This document shows positions 1 to 7,329 of a stretch of DNA of 35,901 nt, piece after piece (positions within the stretch are counted from its first letter, which is position 1; each line of letters starts with the position of its first letter). Made by a program: the position numbers and the translations under genes. The notes below the pieces were generated by a model, which saw nothing but the letters and a program-made list of their open reading frames with translations, was not told where the DNA came from and made no database searches. This DNA is from Treponema sp. (GTDB taxonomy: Bacteria; Spirochaetota; Spirochaetia; Treponematales; Breznakiellaceae): assembly GCA_009778545.1 (NCBI GenBank), contig WRJO01000009.1, positions 1-35,901 of the forward strand. The letters are read 5' to 3'.

Positions 1-3000
1 TTCGTGGATGTTGTCCGAACCGGCAACGAAATACGGATCATAGCGGTCGAGCACAAATGCCATGCCGTACAGCTCCGACCAATTGCCCGCCGAGTCTTTC
101 ATGATGATGTCGACGGTGTTGGGCCCGTCCTGATTGTGGGAATTGTAGGCGGGATTGGTGTAATACGAATCGATGGGGATTTCCCAGACGGCGGAGCTGA
201 GATGCGGCCCGGCGGCTTCGACCGCACGGGGAATCCAGCCGTTGACCACCGCCGTTTCGGACACGGTGCTGATGTCGAAACCGGCTTCCCTGCCGCCGGC
301 TTTGTTAAAGCGGTACCAGAAGAACGTGTCGCCGGTTTCTTCCCTGACCCGCGAATAGGGATCGTCCTGGAAGCTGCCCCTGATCCTGTTGTTGGAAACG
401 ATCAGGCTTTCGGGATACCCCGCCTGGCTCAGGTCTTCCTGGAGTTTTTCCCGGACATCTTCCGGATCGGCAAAGAAGGCGTATTCCGTGGGCCAGTCTT
501 TTATTACGGCAGTCCACGCCGCGTCCCAGCCGGGAAGGGTCCCGTCGCCGTCCCGCCAGTAGTGTACTGTTGATCCATCTATCTGCGTGGTGCCGTTTGG
601 CCAGTCGGAAGGCCAGGCCTGGCCCTGCCGCGTACCGCTGGCGCTGCCGTCGGGGAAGTCTGCCGCTGCGGGAATGCTGCCGTGCCTGATCGCCCGTGAA
701 ATGCTGGCAGTAATGATGCGCGGCCCCTTGGTATCTTTGTAGAACAGCCAGGGAACGCGGGTAACGTTTCCGGCAATGTCGCGGGCCTCCAGGGTAAGGG
801 TCTGCGCCCCCTGGAGGGCTGTCTCAAATTCCGCCAAATCGCTTTCTGTCAACGACCAGCGGAATTCGTTGTCCTGGCCGGTTGGAACAGGGACAAGGTT
901 CCCGCTCTGCCCGCCGTAGGTAAAGCTCAGGTAATCGAGGTTCGCCTCCGTTACCGTTCCGCCGCCGCCCGCGCCCAGATCGGCGAGCAGGGCGGCAAGG
1001 GACGCGTAGGTGGGGCGTTCGTCCGTGCCGTCATATGCAGAGAATGTTATTTGCGGATCGGTGTCGTCCAGGATAAACCGGTAGCTATAGAGCCTGCTGC
1101 CGCTATCCGGATCGGTAACGTCGTCCACAACGTAGCCGTTATCGTCTGCGGGAAATATTTTTTCCTTCACGCCGATGTAGAGAGGGCCGGATGTGACACC
1201 GTCGGGATTCTTGCCGTAGCTCCCTCCCCTTTCGGCCGGTTCGTCCATCACCTTTATCTGGTAGAATTTAACGCCGTCGGTGTTAAAATAGCCGCCAAAA
1301 ATTTCGCTATGTATGCCGTGAACGACAATCTCATTAGTATCGACATCCCGGATCGCATAATCGTTAAACCGGAATTCATAGTTGATGTCGCCGACCGGAT
1401 CAAGGCGGCCGGTAACATTTATCCAGTCGCCCCAGTCGCTTTCATCGCCTTTGCTTGTGCCGTTATAGTCCCGGCTTTTGGGGAATCGGATCAGCACATA
1501 GCTGTTTTCTTCCGGCCGCAGGGGATCATATTTCCGGTTTTCCGCCGCATAGGGAAGCTGCCGAACCTTGCCCGAATCGAACCGGTCGTCGTCGCTTACC
1601 TTGCCGCCGATAACGAGGCCTTCTGCCCTCCTCACGCTTCCCGACCTTCTGCTGTTGATCGGATTCTGAAAGAGCAGATCAAATTCCGGATAGTCCCTGC
1701 TTTGATCGACGGTAAAGAAGCCCGAATGGGGGCTGCCCGCTTCCGACGGGGGAAGCACGTTTTTGACGGTAATCAGACCCGCGTTGTCCATCGCCGCTGC
1801 CCAGAGTTTGTACCTGCCTTCGGGAAGGTCCCTGGTATCGGCAACCACCCGGAAGCGTCCGCTGTTTTCATCGGATGCAAGGAACTGCCTTCCCATGCCC
1901 TGCGATGGAACGTCGTTCATTTTTGGGAAGTCTTCCCATTCCGGAACGCCGTGATCGGCGGGCAATATCCACCACCAGACTCCGGCATGGGTTTTTGCAG
2001 CATCGGGATTGCCGGGATCGTGGGGGAAAAGCCGCAGGCCGTTGTTGTCAAAGGCGCTGATGACAAAATGGATCTTGCCGTGCACCGTTTCCGCGCGGTT
2101 GTTGTTAAACTCGTTCAGGTTTACTTCCGGCGGAACGGTGTCTACCATTACCGTGCGTTCCTCCAGGAACCTGACCCCCAGGCGATCGAAGGCCTCCAGG
2201 CTAAAGCGCCGCATGTCGTTCGGCGGAGAAAAGCCGGGATAGTCCCGGTTAAACGTAACGTCTTCCAGTTTCCAGGTGTAGTAATATACGCCGTTCACAC
2301 GCGGCGGCACGGCGGGAACAAGGGCAACCTCGACAGGATCGCCCGCGGTGGAACTGGCGGCGGCGCTGTAAATGTCGGGGGTAAAGGCGATATACAGCCG
2401 CTGCATTTCGATGAGGCTTTCCACCGTGCCTTCGATGGCTACCGGCTCCGCAGTTTGCAGGGAATTTTCTTCCGGCGCGGTAATGTTTATTTTGGGCTGC
2501 GCGGTTGAAACGGCAAAATAATACGTCAGCGGCGGCTCATCTGCCGGCGGCTGCAAAACGGCGGCGGGAACATCGCCCGGCCTGGTTCCGTCTATGCGAA
2601 CCTTTGCCTCCACGTCGTCGGCGACGCGAATTTCGATTTTGTAGAAGCCGTCGGGAAGCGCCTCTGGCGGCGGATCAAAGAGCGCCTCCGCCATGATCGC
2701 CGGGGTAAGCGTCCCCGACCATTCCCTGGCATTGCCACGGGGAAGCGCCGCCTCAAGCTGCGCGTCGCTGAGTTTTTTTGCAACATTATTAACAAGGTCG
2801 GTAAGGGTAATGGCAATGCCGGTAATGGGCCTGCCGTCGCCGTCCAGCGCAATGCTGTTATCGCCGTCAAGGATCATTTCCCTGCGGCGGATGCCGTCGT
2901 AATCGGTAAAGATCAGGTCGATGCCGTCGCCCACGCCAAGGACGTTCCGGCTGCCCGTGTCGCCCCAGTTCCCGCCCTGTATTACAGGCCGGTCGGAAGG

Positions 3001-5175
3001 GGAATCCCTGCCGATTATCACATGCAGGCCGTCCGCGCCGGAAATGGGATCTCCCGCGCCGTTAAGGTGCGACATATTTGGCACGCCGATAACGGGCGTG
3101 TCCAGAGAATCGTTCACCCTGATCTTCTGGATAATGTATCCGAGGTTGTGCACCATGTCCTGGGCAATAACGTAGACCCACAGGTACTGGCTGTTGAGGG
3201 GCTGGGGGCTGCCGGGAGGGGAAGCGGGATCGTCGGGATTGTCCCATGCGTTACCCCCGCTGCCGTCGTCTTTGAAGGTATTAAACCGGAAGGTATGGAT
3301 ATTTTCTTCCCTTCTGACCCATCCCGACATTCCGCCGGGGTCGTCGTCAATATCGTAGAAGAAGCGGAGGTTATCGTACGACGGATCGCTTCGGTAGTTT
3401 TCGATTTTTTCGAGCATGGAACCGGAGAGGCCCGGCGCGGCATCCTCGACTATCCACTTGACCATCGGGTAGGCGGCTTCGGGCGGAGGAGCGCCCATGT
3501 TGTCCAGCTCCAATGAATGTTCCATTATCGACGAGCTGTCGTTGCGGGTAACGATTACCTGTATGTTGCCGCTGACGGTGTAGGGGTCGTCGATGGATTC
3601 GCCGTCCGAGTCGCCGGGAACGGCGTCTATGGCGGCGATTGCGCCGATTACCGACTGTATCCGGACAATCGGGCCTTCCCCGTCGATGTACACCGAGTAC
3701 CGCGCCGGAATGGGATTATACGCGCCGGCGCTATCCGAATACGCCGTTACTTCCAGGGTGTAGGGATAGGGGCTGTGTTCAAAAATCGCATTGCCCGCCG
3801 GGGCGATGTAGGTGAAAATCCTGTTATTGGAACCGGGATACTCCGGCTCGTCGGAAGTCCACAACAGCGTGCCGCCTCCGCCGGGGGCGTTTATGTGCGA
3901 ATACTTTAAAACCGCGCGGTCGACCCCTTCGGAATAGGTAGCCAGCACGCGAAGGCGGAAATCGTCGCCGCTCTGCCTGCGGGTCTTATGTTCGGTTCCT
4001 TCGGTCAGATAGATGTGTGGGTTCTTAAACGCATCCGGATCGGAAACGTCGCTGTTGTCCAGCGAAATGTGGGGAACTTCCACGTTTCTTTGCAGGTACA
4101 TGTGGACCGGATCGCCCTGCCGGGTGGTTTCCTCATCGGAAAAGCCTGGAAAAAAGCCGGTTACGTCGTCCCAGTCTTCCCAGGGGGAGGCCGTTTCCCG
4201 TCGCTGCGCGTATTCTTCCGCTGTTAGGGGAAGGCCGTTTTCGTTATAAAAAGTATCGGAGGTTTTTATTCTGAAGAAATATTCACCCGGAGTCATGGAC
4301 TGGCGCGGCAGCATGTATTGAATCTGCGGCGGCAAATTGGGATCGTTCGGGTGGGGAACTATGATGAATTGGTCCAGGTTAAAAACAAAGTCCGCGACGC
4401 GCAGCGGTTCGGAGGCGGCAGTGCGATCCATGTATAGCCCCTGCGCGTCCTTGTCGTTAACGTCGGGCGGAACATCGGGATTGGCAATGTTAACGAGGAA
4501 CAGGCTCGCGTAGCCCGCCGCCGGATCATCGTCTGCCGGCTCGGGGCTTAAAGCCGGCCATATTTTTATTTGCGGGTAGCCGGGCTTTAGGCCCTTGCGG
4601 TCGCTTATCTGTCCGCTTAGCTGAAGGCCCGTGCTGGCTTCCGACATGAGCGGCGGGGCAAAGCGTGGGAATGACATCCTAATATAGGAAGCGCGGTTTT
4701 TTAAAAAATAAACCAGTTCTATGGTTTCTGTGGATATTTCGCCTGTGTCAAAAACGCGGAACTGTATTTTTAACGTGCCGTCTTTGAGTTTTGTGCCGCC
4801 GGGAAATTCCATTTCCAGGGTATCCAGGCTGTATGACCATGTCCCATTTTTTTTTCCTGCATCGTCAAAAACAATGCCTTCGCTGGTCCAGGGCAACAGG
4901 GGGCTGAGCGGCAGATGCGGGTCTTGATCGGGATCGAAGATCGTTACTTCTACCCTGCCAAGTTCCCGAAACGCCTCTACTGTGCCTTGAAAATGCACGA
5001 TTCCTTTAACATATGACGCTATCTGCACAGGAAAATCGACGGTAATAACCGGTGGAGCTACGGTAACTTTCTCTCCCATGCTTCCGCTGAACGGATTTTC
5101 GCACGAAAGAAATACCCCCAGTATTATTACAATTACTGTTACTGTACGAAATAGTTTTTTTACCAGCCCAATCAT
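1..5175 (-). CDS. Giant Ig-like repeat lipoprotein A, 3' part outside window
   Basis: I read this by reverse translation; it is absent from the ORF track because no stop lies in the window. The frame starts at ATG 5175..5173 and reaches base 1 in phase, giving 1725 codons. Sampled stretches across it are open. The N-terminus has two lysines, a hydrophobic core and a spirochaete-type lipobox ending FLSC, so Cys25 is the predicted lipidation site. The following text (SCENPFSGSMGEKV, APPVITVD) closely matches gene C. The rest is Ig-like beta-sandwich modules, and it matches C collinearly to the window edge: DSAGNWSELYGMAFVLDR here, DRAGNWSELYGLEFLLDR in C at nearly the same residue number. A GGGGG Shine-Dalgarno precedes the start. 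Role is inferred: a large exported, lipid-anchored surface or periplasmic protein, possibly an adhesin. The C-terminal half, including any propeller, cannot be seen. Confidence 0.9.
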   Translation of the reverse strand, partial: MIGLVKKLFRTVTVIVIILGVFLSCENPFSGSMGEKVTVAPPVITVDFPVQIASYVKGIVHFQGTVEAFRELGRVEVTIFDPDQDPHLPLSPLLPWTSEGIVFDDAGKKNGTWSYSLDTLEMEFPGGTKLKDGTLKIQFRVFDTGEISTETIELVYFLKNRASYIRMSFPRFAPPLMSEASTGLQLSGQISDRKGLKPGYPQIKIWPALSPEPADDDPAAGYASLFLVNIANPDVPPDVNDKDAQGLYMDRTAASEPLRVADFVFNLDQFIIVPHPNDPNLPPQIQYMLPRQSMTPGEYFFRIKTSDTFYNENGLPLTAEEYAQRRETASPWEDWDDVTGFFPGFSDEETTRQGDPVHMYLQRNVEVPHISLDNSDVSDPDAFKNPHIYLTEGTEHKTRRQSGDDFRLRVLATYSEGVDRAVLKYSHINAPGGGGTLLWTSDEPEYPGSNNRIFTYIAPAGNAIFEHSPYPYTLEVTAYSDSAGAYNPIPARYSVYIDGEGPIVRIQSVIGAIAAIDAVPGDSDGESIDDPYTVSGNIQVIVTRNDSSSIMEHSLELDNMGAPPPEAAYPMVKWIVEDAAPGLSGSMLEKIENYRSDPSYDNLRFFYDIDDDPGGMSGWVRREENIHTFRFNTFKDDGSGGNAWDNPDDPASPPGSPQPLNSQYLWVYVIAQDMVHNLGYIIQKIRVNDSLDTPVIGVPNMSHLNGAGDPISGADGLHVIIGRDSPSDRPVIQGGNWGDTGSRNVLGVGDGIDLIFTDYDGIRRREMILDGDNSIALDGDGRPITGIAITLTDLVNNVAKKLSDAQLEAALPRGNAREWSGTLTPAIMAEALFDPPPEALPDGFYKIEIRVADDVEAKVRIDGTRPGDVPAAVLQPPADEPPLTYYFAVSTAQPKINITAPEENSLQTAEPVAIEGTVESLIEMQRLYIAFTPDIYSAAASSTAGDPVEVALVPAVPPRVNGVYYYTWKLEDVTFNRDYPGFSPPNDMRRFSLEAFDRLGVRFLEERTVMVDTVPPEVNLNEFNNNRAETVHGKIHFVISAFDNNGLRLFPHDPGNPDAAKTHAGVWWWILPADHGVPEWEDFPKMNDVPSQGMGRQFLASDENSGRFRVVADTRDLPEGRYKLWAAAMDNAGLITVKNVLPPSEAGSPHSGFFTVDQSRDYPEFDLLFQNPINSRRSGSVRRAEGLVIGGKVSDDDRFDSGKVRQLPYAAENRKYDPLRPEENSYVLIRFPKSRDYNGTSKGDESDWGDWINVTGRLDPVGDINYEFRFNDYAIRDVDTNEIVVHGIHSEIFGGYFNTDGVKFYQIKVMDEPAERGGSYGKNPDGVTSGPLYIGVKEKIFPADDNGYVVDDVTDPDSGSRLYSYRFILDDTDPQITFSAYDGTDERPTYASLAALLADLGAGGGGTVTEANLDYLSFTYGGQSGNLVPVPTGQDNEFRWSLTESDLAEFETALQGAQTLTLEARDIAGNVTRVPWLFYKDTKGPRIITASISRAIRHGSIPAAADFPDGSASGTRQGQAWPSDWPNGTTQIDGSTVHYWRDGDGTLPGWDAAWTAVIKDWPTEYAFFADPEDVREKLQEDLSQAGYPESLIVSNNRIRGSFQDDPYSRVREETGDTFFWYRFNKAGGREAGFDISTVSETAVVNGWIPRAVEAAGPHLSSAVWEIPIDSYYTNPAYNSHNQDGPNTVDIIMKDSAGNWSELYGMAFVLDRYDPYFVAGSDNIHE

Positions 5176-5232
5176 AATGAACCCCCAGATGCCAATGGCC
5201 AAGAAACCGCTAAACCGGATTCTACATTGATT

Positions 5233-5260
5233 ATTATATCGCACAAATAATTCATTACAA
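5233..5260 (-). promoter_or_regulatory. Predicted sigma70 promoter of giant gene A
   Basis: On the minus strand, TTGTAA (5260..5255) and TATAAT (5238..5233) are separated by 16 nt. They lie about 60 nt upstream of the gene A start, giving a predicted leader of about 50 nt with a G-rich Shine-Dalgarno. Gene A is therefore probably transcribed separately from the C-B operon. The region is AT-rich, so a chance match is possible, but the -10 box is perfect. Confidence 0.55.
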
Positions 5261-5300
5261 TATTTTCTATTGGATTAATAATATTTTTTTAAAATAACAT

Positions 5301-5452
5301 TTGCAGGTTTAATATACGCCTAACGCACAGCGAACATGTATTTATTTTTTTCACCTGTAAGCGTTATATCCATCTAACATTCAGCGAAAACTTTTTTTTG
5401 TTAATCTGCAAGCTGGATTTAATACCAACTTTTAGGGAAGGTTTTTTTGTTC
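5301..5452. repeat. Degenerate ~52-nt tandem repeat, three units
   Basis: This lies in the 341-nt gene-free stretch between gene A and the plus-strand toxin module. Three diverged units can be aligned, starting near 5301, 5355 and 5406. The shared order is (C/T)TG(C/T)A, then a TTTAATA or TTATATC block, then (C/T)(T/C)AAC, CAGCGAA or a variant such as TAGGGAA, then a T7-T8 run. Units 1 and 2 share CTAAC and CAGCGAA. Units 2 and 3 share CTGCAAGCTGG-like starts and TTTTTTTGTT. The cluster ends just before the -35 box of the plus-strand promoter, so it could be an operator array, or a remnant of duplicated mobile DNA. Spacing was read by eye. Confidence 0.5.
5318..5368 (+). other. Imperfect inverted repeat with attC-like ends
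   Basis: TAACGCACAG (5321..5330) pairs with CTGT-AA-GCGTTA (5355..5366), giving a 10-bp stem with two extrahelical adenines. The left end GCCTAAC fits the RYYYAAC core of integron attC sites. The right end GTTATAT fits GTTRRRY poorly. The element coincides with unit 1 of the local repeat plus the start of unit 2. No integrase is visible in the window, so an integron reading is speculative. A regulatory hairpin or protein-binding site is equally possible. Confidence 0.3.
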
Positions 5453-5464
5453 CAAAAACCGGGC

Positions 5465-5492
5465 TTGATTGTATGCAATATTTCGATATAAT
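5465..5492 (+). promoter_or_regulatory. Predicted sigma70 promoter of the AbiEii-type module
   Basis: TTGATT (5465..5470) and a perfect TATAAT (5487..5492) are separated by 16 nt. A strong AGGAGG Shine-Dalgarno (5501..5506) and the ATG at 5517 follow closely, so the leader is short. The degenerate repeats immediately upstream would be well placed as operators if the antitoxin autoregulates. Confidence 0.65.
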
Positions 5493-5516
5493 ATATGGTA
5501 AGGAGGAATATTATTC

Positions 5517-5834
5517 ATGGCAGAAACCGATAATTCGCATGAAAACAACAATAAACTGCTCTCACAATTAACCAAAGGAGTGTTTTGGAGCAGTGATATT
5601 GATCAATTAGATTATTTGAGGGACAAAGAATATATTATTGAACAGATCATTGACGCAGGTTTGGAAAACGATGAAATAATCATGTGGAAACTATATTCCT
5701 ATGAAGATATAAAAAATATTGCTTTAAATATGGAAAATCTTCATAAAGAAAAAGTCACCTATATGAGTTTTGTATTAAAAGTCAAGGAGTCTGAATTTAA
5801 ATGTTACAAAAAGAAGCAGTGGTACCAGAAATAA
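5517..5834 (+). CDS. Probable antitoxin, DUF6922-like, paired with nucleotidyltransferase toxin
   Basis: This 105-aa protein is encoded directly upstream of, and overlaps by 34 nt, an AbiEii-type nucleotidyltransferase. It resembles, from memory, the small DUF6922 proteins found in this position: an aromatic 'FWSSDIDQLDY' stretch near residues 23-33, an acidic/aliphatic 'YIIEQIIDAG' helix, then 'IKNIALNMENL' and a closing 'ESEFKCYKK'. It shows no helix-turn-helix or wing that I can recognise, so it is not an obvious AbiEi repressor. The start is well supported by AGGAGG 10 nt upstream and a good promoter. The antitoxin role is inferred from gene order and tight coupling. Its AT-rich codons contrast with the flanking giant genes and suggest horizontal acquisition. 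The C-terminus (KKKQWYQK) is basic and is translated from the overlap. Confidence 0.8.
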   Translation: MAETDNSHENNNKLLSQLTKGVFWSSDIDQLDYLRDKEYIIEQIIDAGLENDEIIMWKLYSYEDIKNIALNMENLHKEKVTYMSFVLKVKESEFKCYKKKQWYQK

Positions 5835-6448
5835 TTAACTTGATTAAGGAATTGCAAAGTAACTCTTTATTTCAAGAACACATTTTGGCCGGTGGAACAG
5901 CGCTTTCACTCCATCTTGGACATCGCACATCTACCGACATTGACTTATTTACATCAAAACCCCAAAATACTTTTGCGATAATAAAATATTTTATGAATAC
6001 TTTTAATAATATAAATGTTGAAATTGCCAATGATTCTTTCATAAGAATATATGTGAATGATATTAAGGTAGAAATGGTTTTTGATGATGAAAAAATAATA
6101 GAAACTCCAATAAACGACGAAAATATAAGACTGTTTGGCATAAATGAAATATCGGCAATGAAATTACGTGCAATTACAGGAAGATCAAAAGGAAGAGATT
6201 TTATAGATATTGCTTATTTATTAAGAGAAATTCCTCTTAATAAAATGTTTTCATTGTACAAAGAAAAATACGGAACAATTAGCCCATTATATATGAAAAG
6301 AACATTATTGGTAAAAAGCCAATCGATAAAAGACAATGAATGGTTAATCGGCATAAAAATGATACGGCATGATATTGAACCAAAGGATGTACCCTTGTTT
6401 ATTGAGCACGCAGTAGAAGAATACAATAAAAATATTGGCATAAAGTAA
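5801..6448 (+). CDS. AbiEii/AbiGii-type nucleotidyltransferase toxin
   Basis: This 215-aa protein has the signature of the nucleotidyltransferase-fold toxins of type IV abortive-infection and toxin-antitoxin systems. The active-site motif is GGTALSLHLGHRTSTDIDLF around residues 31-50, with the two metal-binding aspartates in TDIDLF. A third beta-strand acid is probably in 'IKVEMVFDD', and the family's 'AMKLRAI...KGRDFIDIAYLL' segment is around residues 120-142. Homologues such as AbiEii and MenT transfer nucleotides to RNA targets, including tRNA ends. The substrate here is not knowable from sequence. All motif residues are intact, so it is probably active. AAGGAG at 5784..5789 sets the ATG at 5801, inside the upstream gene, implying translational coupling. 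It ends 30 nt from the convergent PIN-toxin gene. Confidence 0.87.
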   Translation: MLQKEAVVPEIINLIKELQSNSLFQEHILAGGTALSLHLGHRTSTDIDLFTSKPQNTFAIIKYFMNTFNNINVEIANDSFIRIYVNDIKVEMVFDDEKIIETPINDENIRLFGINEISAMKLRAITGRSKGRDFIDIAYLLREIPLNKMFSLYKEKYGTISPLYMKRTLLVKSQSIKDNEWLIGIKMIRHDIEPKDVPLFIEHAVEEYNKNIGIK

Positions 6449-6478
6449 AAAAACGCCCCGTGTTAACGCTGAGGGTTT

Positions 6479-6940
6479 CTATAGTTTGCTGTTTAAGTAT
6501 TCCTTGAAGTCAAATGTTTTTATATTCAATGATTTTGCATAATCGCACAGACTGGCATCGCCGGAAATTAATAAATCACAATCTGTAGCCATCATTAATA
6601 TTGAAGAATCAGTTATCCCCAGTGAATCAAAAAACCAATTTTCAGCTACTGTTTCAGTTTTTATGTATTTTTCCAGAGTTTGCTTAAATATTGTCTTTAC
6701 CAAAATCAAATACCTGTATTTGTCTTCACCTTGGATTCTGTTTAATATATTATCAACCTCTGTAAAAATATTGGGACTGGTAATGATTCTGTCATAATCT
6801 GCGAGAATTCTAAGGAGAAAATAATAGTCCTCTTTTGAATATAGGGAATTCCTGGTGTATCTTCCTATTTTATTCTCGTTTATCTGTCCAGCCAGAAACA
6901 AAATAAAAATATTTGTATCAATAATTACATCACGCATCAT
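6479..6940 (-). CDS. PIN-domain ribonuclease, VapC-like toxin
   Basis: This 153-aa protein has the PIN-domain acidic set: DTN at residues 8-10, a central glutamate in 'NIFTEVDNI', the aspartate of 'LGITDSSIL', and a later 'LLISGDASL' with another aspartate. PIN proteins of this size are usually Mg-dependent RNases acting as toxins of VapBC-type modules. The gene overlaps its upstream partner by 11 nt, the partner's TGA stop lying within ATGATGCGTGATG. There are two possible ATG starts in tandem at 6940 and 6937. The region is AT-rich, unlike the giant lipoprotein genes on both sides. VapC-like function is a family-level inference; the partner is not a recognisable VapB. Confidence 0.85.
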   Translation of the reverse strand: MMRDVIIDTNIFILFLAGQINENKIGRYTRNSLYSKEDYYFLLRILADYDRIITSPNIFTEVDNILNRIQGEDKYRYLILVKTIFKQTLEKYIKTETVAENWFFDSLGITDSSILMMATDCDLLISGDASLCDYAKSLNIKTFDFKEYLNSKL

Positions 6941-7208
6941 GAATCATTATGGAATTAATATTTCCGTCTTCTTTATTTACTACAACCCTTTTGTACTGGC
7001 GGATATACGGATATATAATATTCCCCAATGATGAAGTTATTGTCTGTGGAATATTCTTGTTTGGAATGAGAAATGACAGTGTTAAAAAATATTCGTTGTT
7101 ATTTCCGTCATCCAATATCTCCTCTAACCTTATATCAGTTACATCGGAACCAAAAAGGTCTACAAAACGATCTTTTATTTGTTCAACCGATTCTTTGATA
7201 GAAACCAT
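6930..7208 (-). CDS. Small partner of PIN toxin, putative antitoxin
   Basis: This 92-aa protein is of unknown function. It is acidic in its first half and opens with a charged helix-like segment (VSIKESVEQIKDRFVDLFG). Beta-rich parts follow, including 'EYFLTLSFLIPN', and it ends 'YKRVVVNKEDGNINSIMIHD'. This pattern of short helix, 'LEEI', a solvent-exposed strand and a C-terminal 'YK.....DG....M.I' recalls small uncharacterised proteins that sit beside PIN genes in other bacteria. I cannot name a Pfam family with certainty. There is no evident AbrB, MetJ/Arc or Phd DNA-binding motif. AAGGAGA lies 5 nt upstream of the ATG, and a near-consensus promoter lies further out. The 11-nt overlap with the toxin gene supports a toxin-antitoxin pair. 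Confidence 0.75.
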   Translation of the reverse strand: MVSIKESVEQIKDRFVDLFGSDVTDIRLEEILDDGNNNEYFLTLSFLIPNKNIPQTITSSLGNIIYPYIRQYKRVVVNKEDGNINSIMIHDA

Positions 7209-7225
7209 AAAAATCTCCTTAAATT

Positions 7226-7253
7226 ATTATAATACCCATTATTGCTTTGTCAA
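7226..7253 (-). promoter_or_regulatory. Near-consensus sigma70 promoter of the PIN module
   Basis: On the minus strand, a perfect TTGACA (7253..7248) is followed by a 16-nt spacer and a perfect TATAAT (7231..7226), 18 nt upstream of the start codon. The Shine-Dalgarno lies in between. It sits about 25 nt beyond the terminator of the C-B operon, so the module is insulated from upstream transcription. Confidence 0.75.
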
Positions 7254-7278
7254 CAGCGTATCATTGTATACTTACGGT

Positions 7279-7314
7279 AAAAAAAAGCCTGCGCCGCTGT
7301 ATGGGCGGCGCAGG
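7279..7314 (-). terminator. Rho-independent terminator of the C-B operon
   Basis: On the minus strand, a perfect 10-bp GC-rich stem (CCTGCGCCGC with GCGGCGCAGG) closes a 7-nt loop. One base and a run of eight Ts follow. It begins 15 nt after the gene B stop codon. The plus-strand side has only four Ts, so it is mainly a minus-strand terminator. Confidence 0.9.
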
Positions 7315-7329
7315 TTTTGTGGTGTTACG

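Noticed and set aside
1051-2508. 485-aa plus-strand ORF
   Set aside because: Shadow of giant gene A on the opposite strand. The translation is low in recognisable motifs, has no Shine-Dalgarno, and the minus frame matches gene C residue by residue.
6449-6478. Bidirectional terminator between the convergent toxin genes
   Set aside because: Only a CCC/GGG plus AAA/TTT pairing with a bulge can be drawn around CGCCCCGTGTTAACGCTGAGGGTTT; too weak to call.
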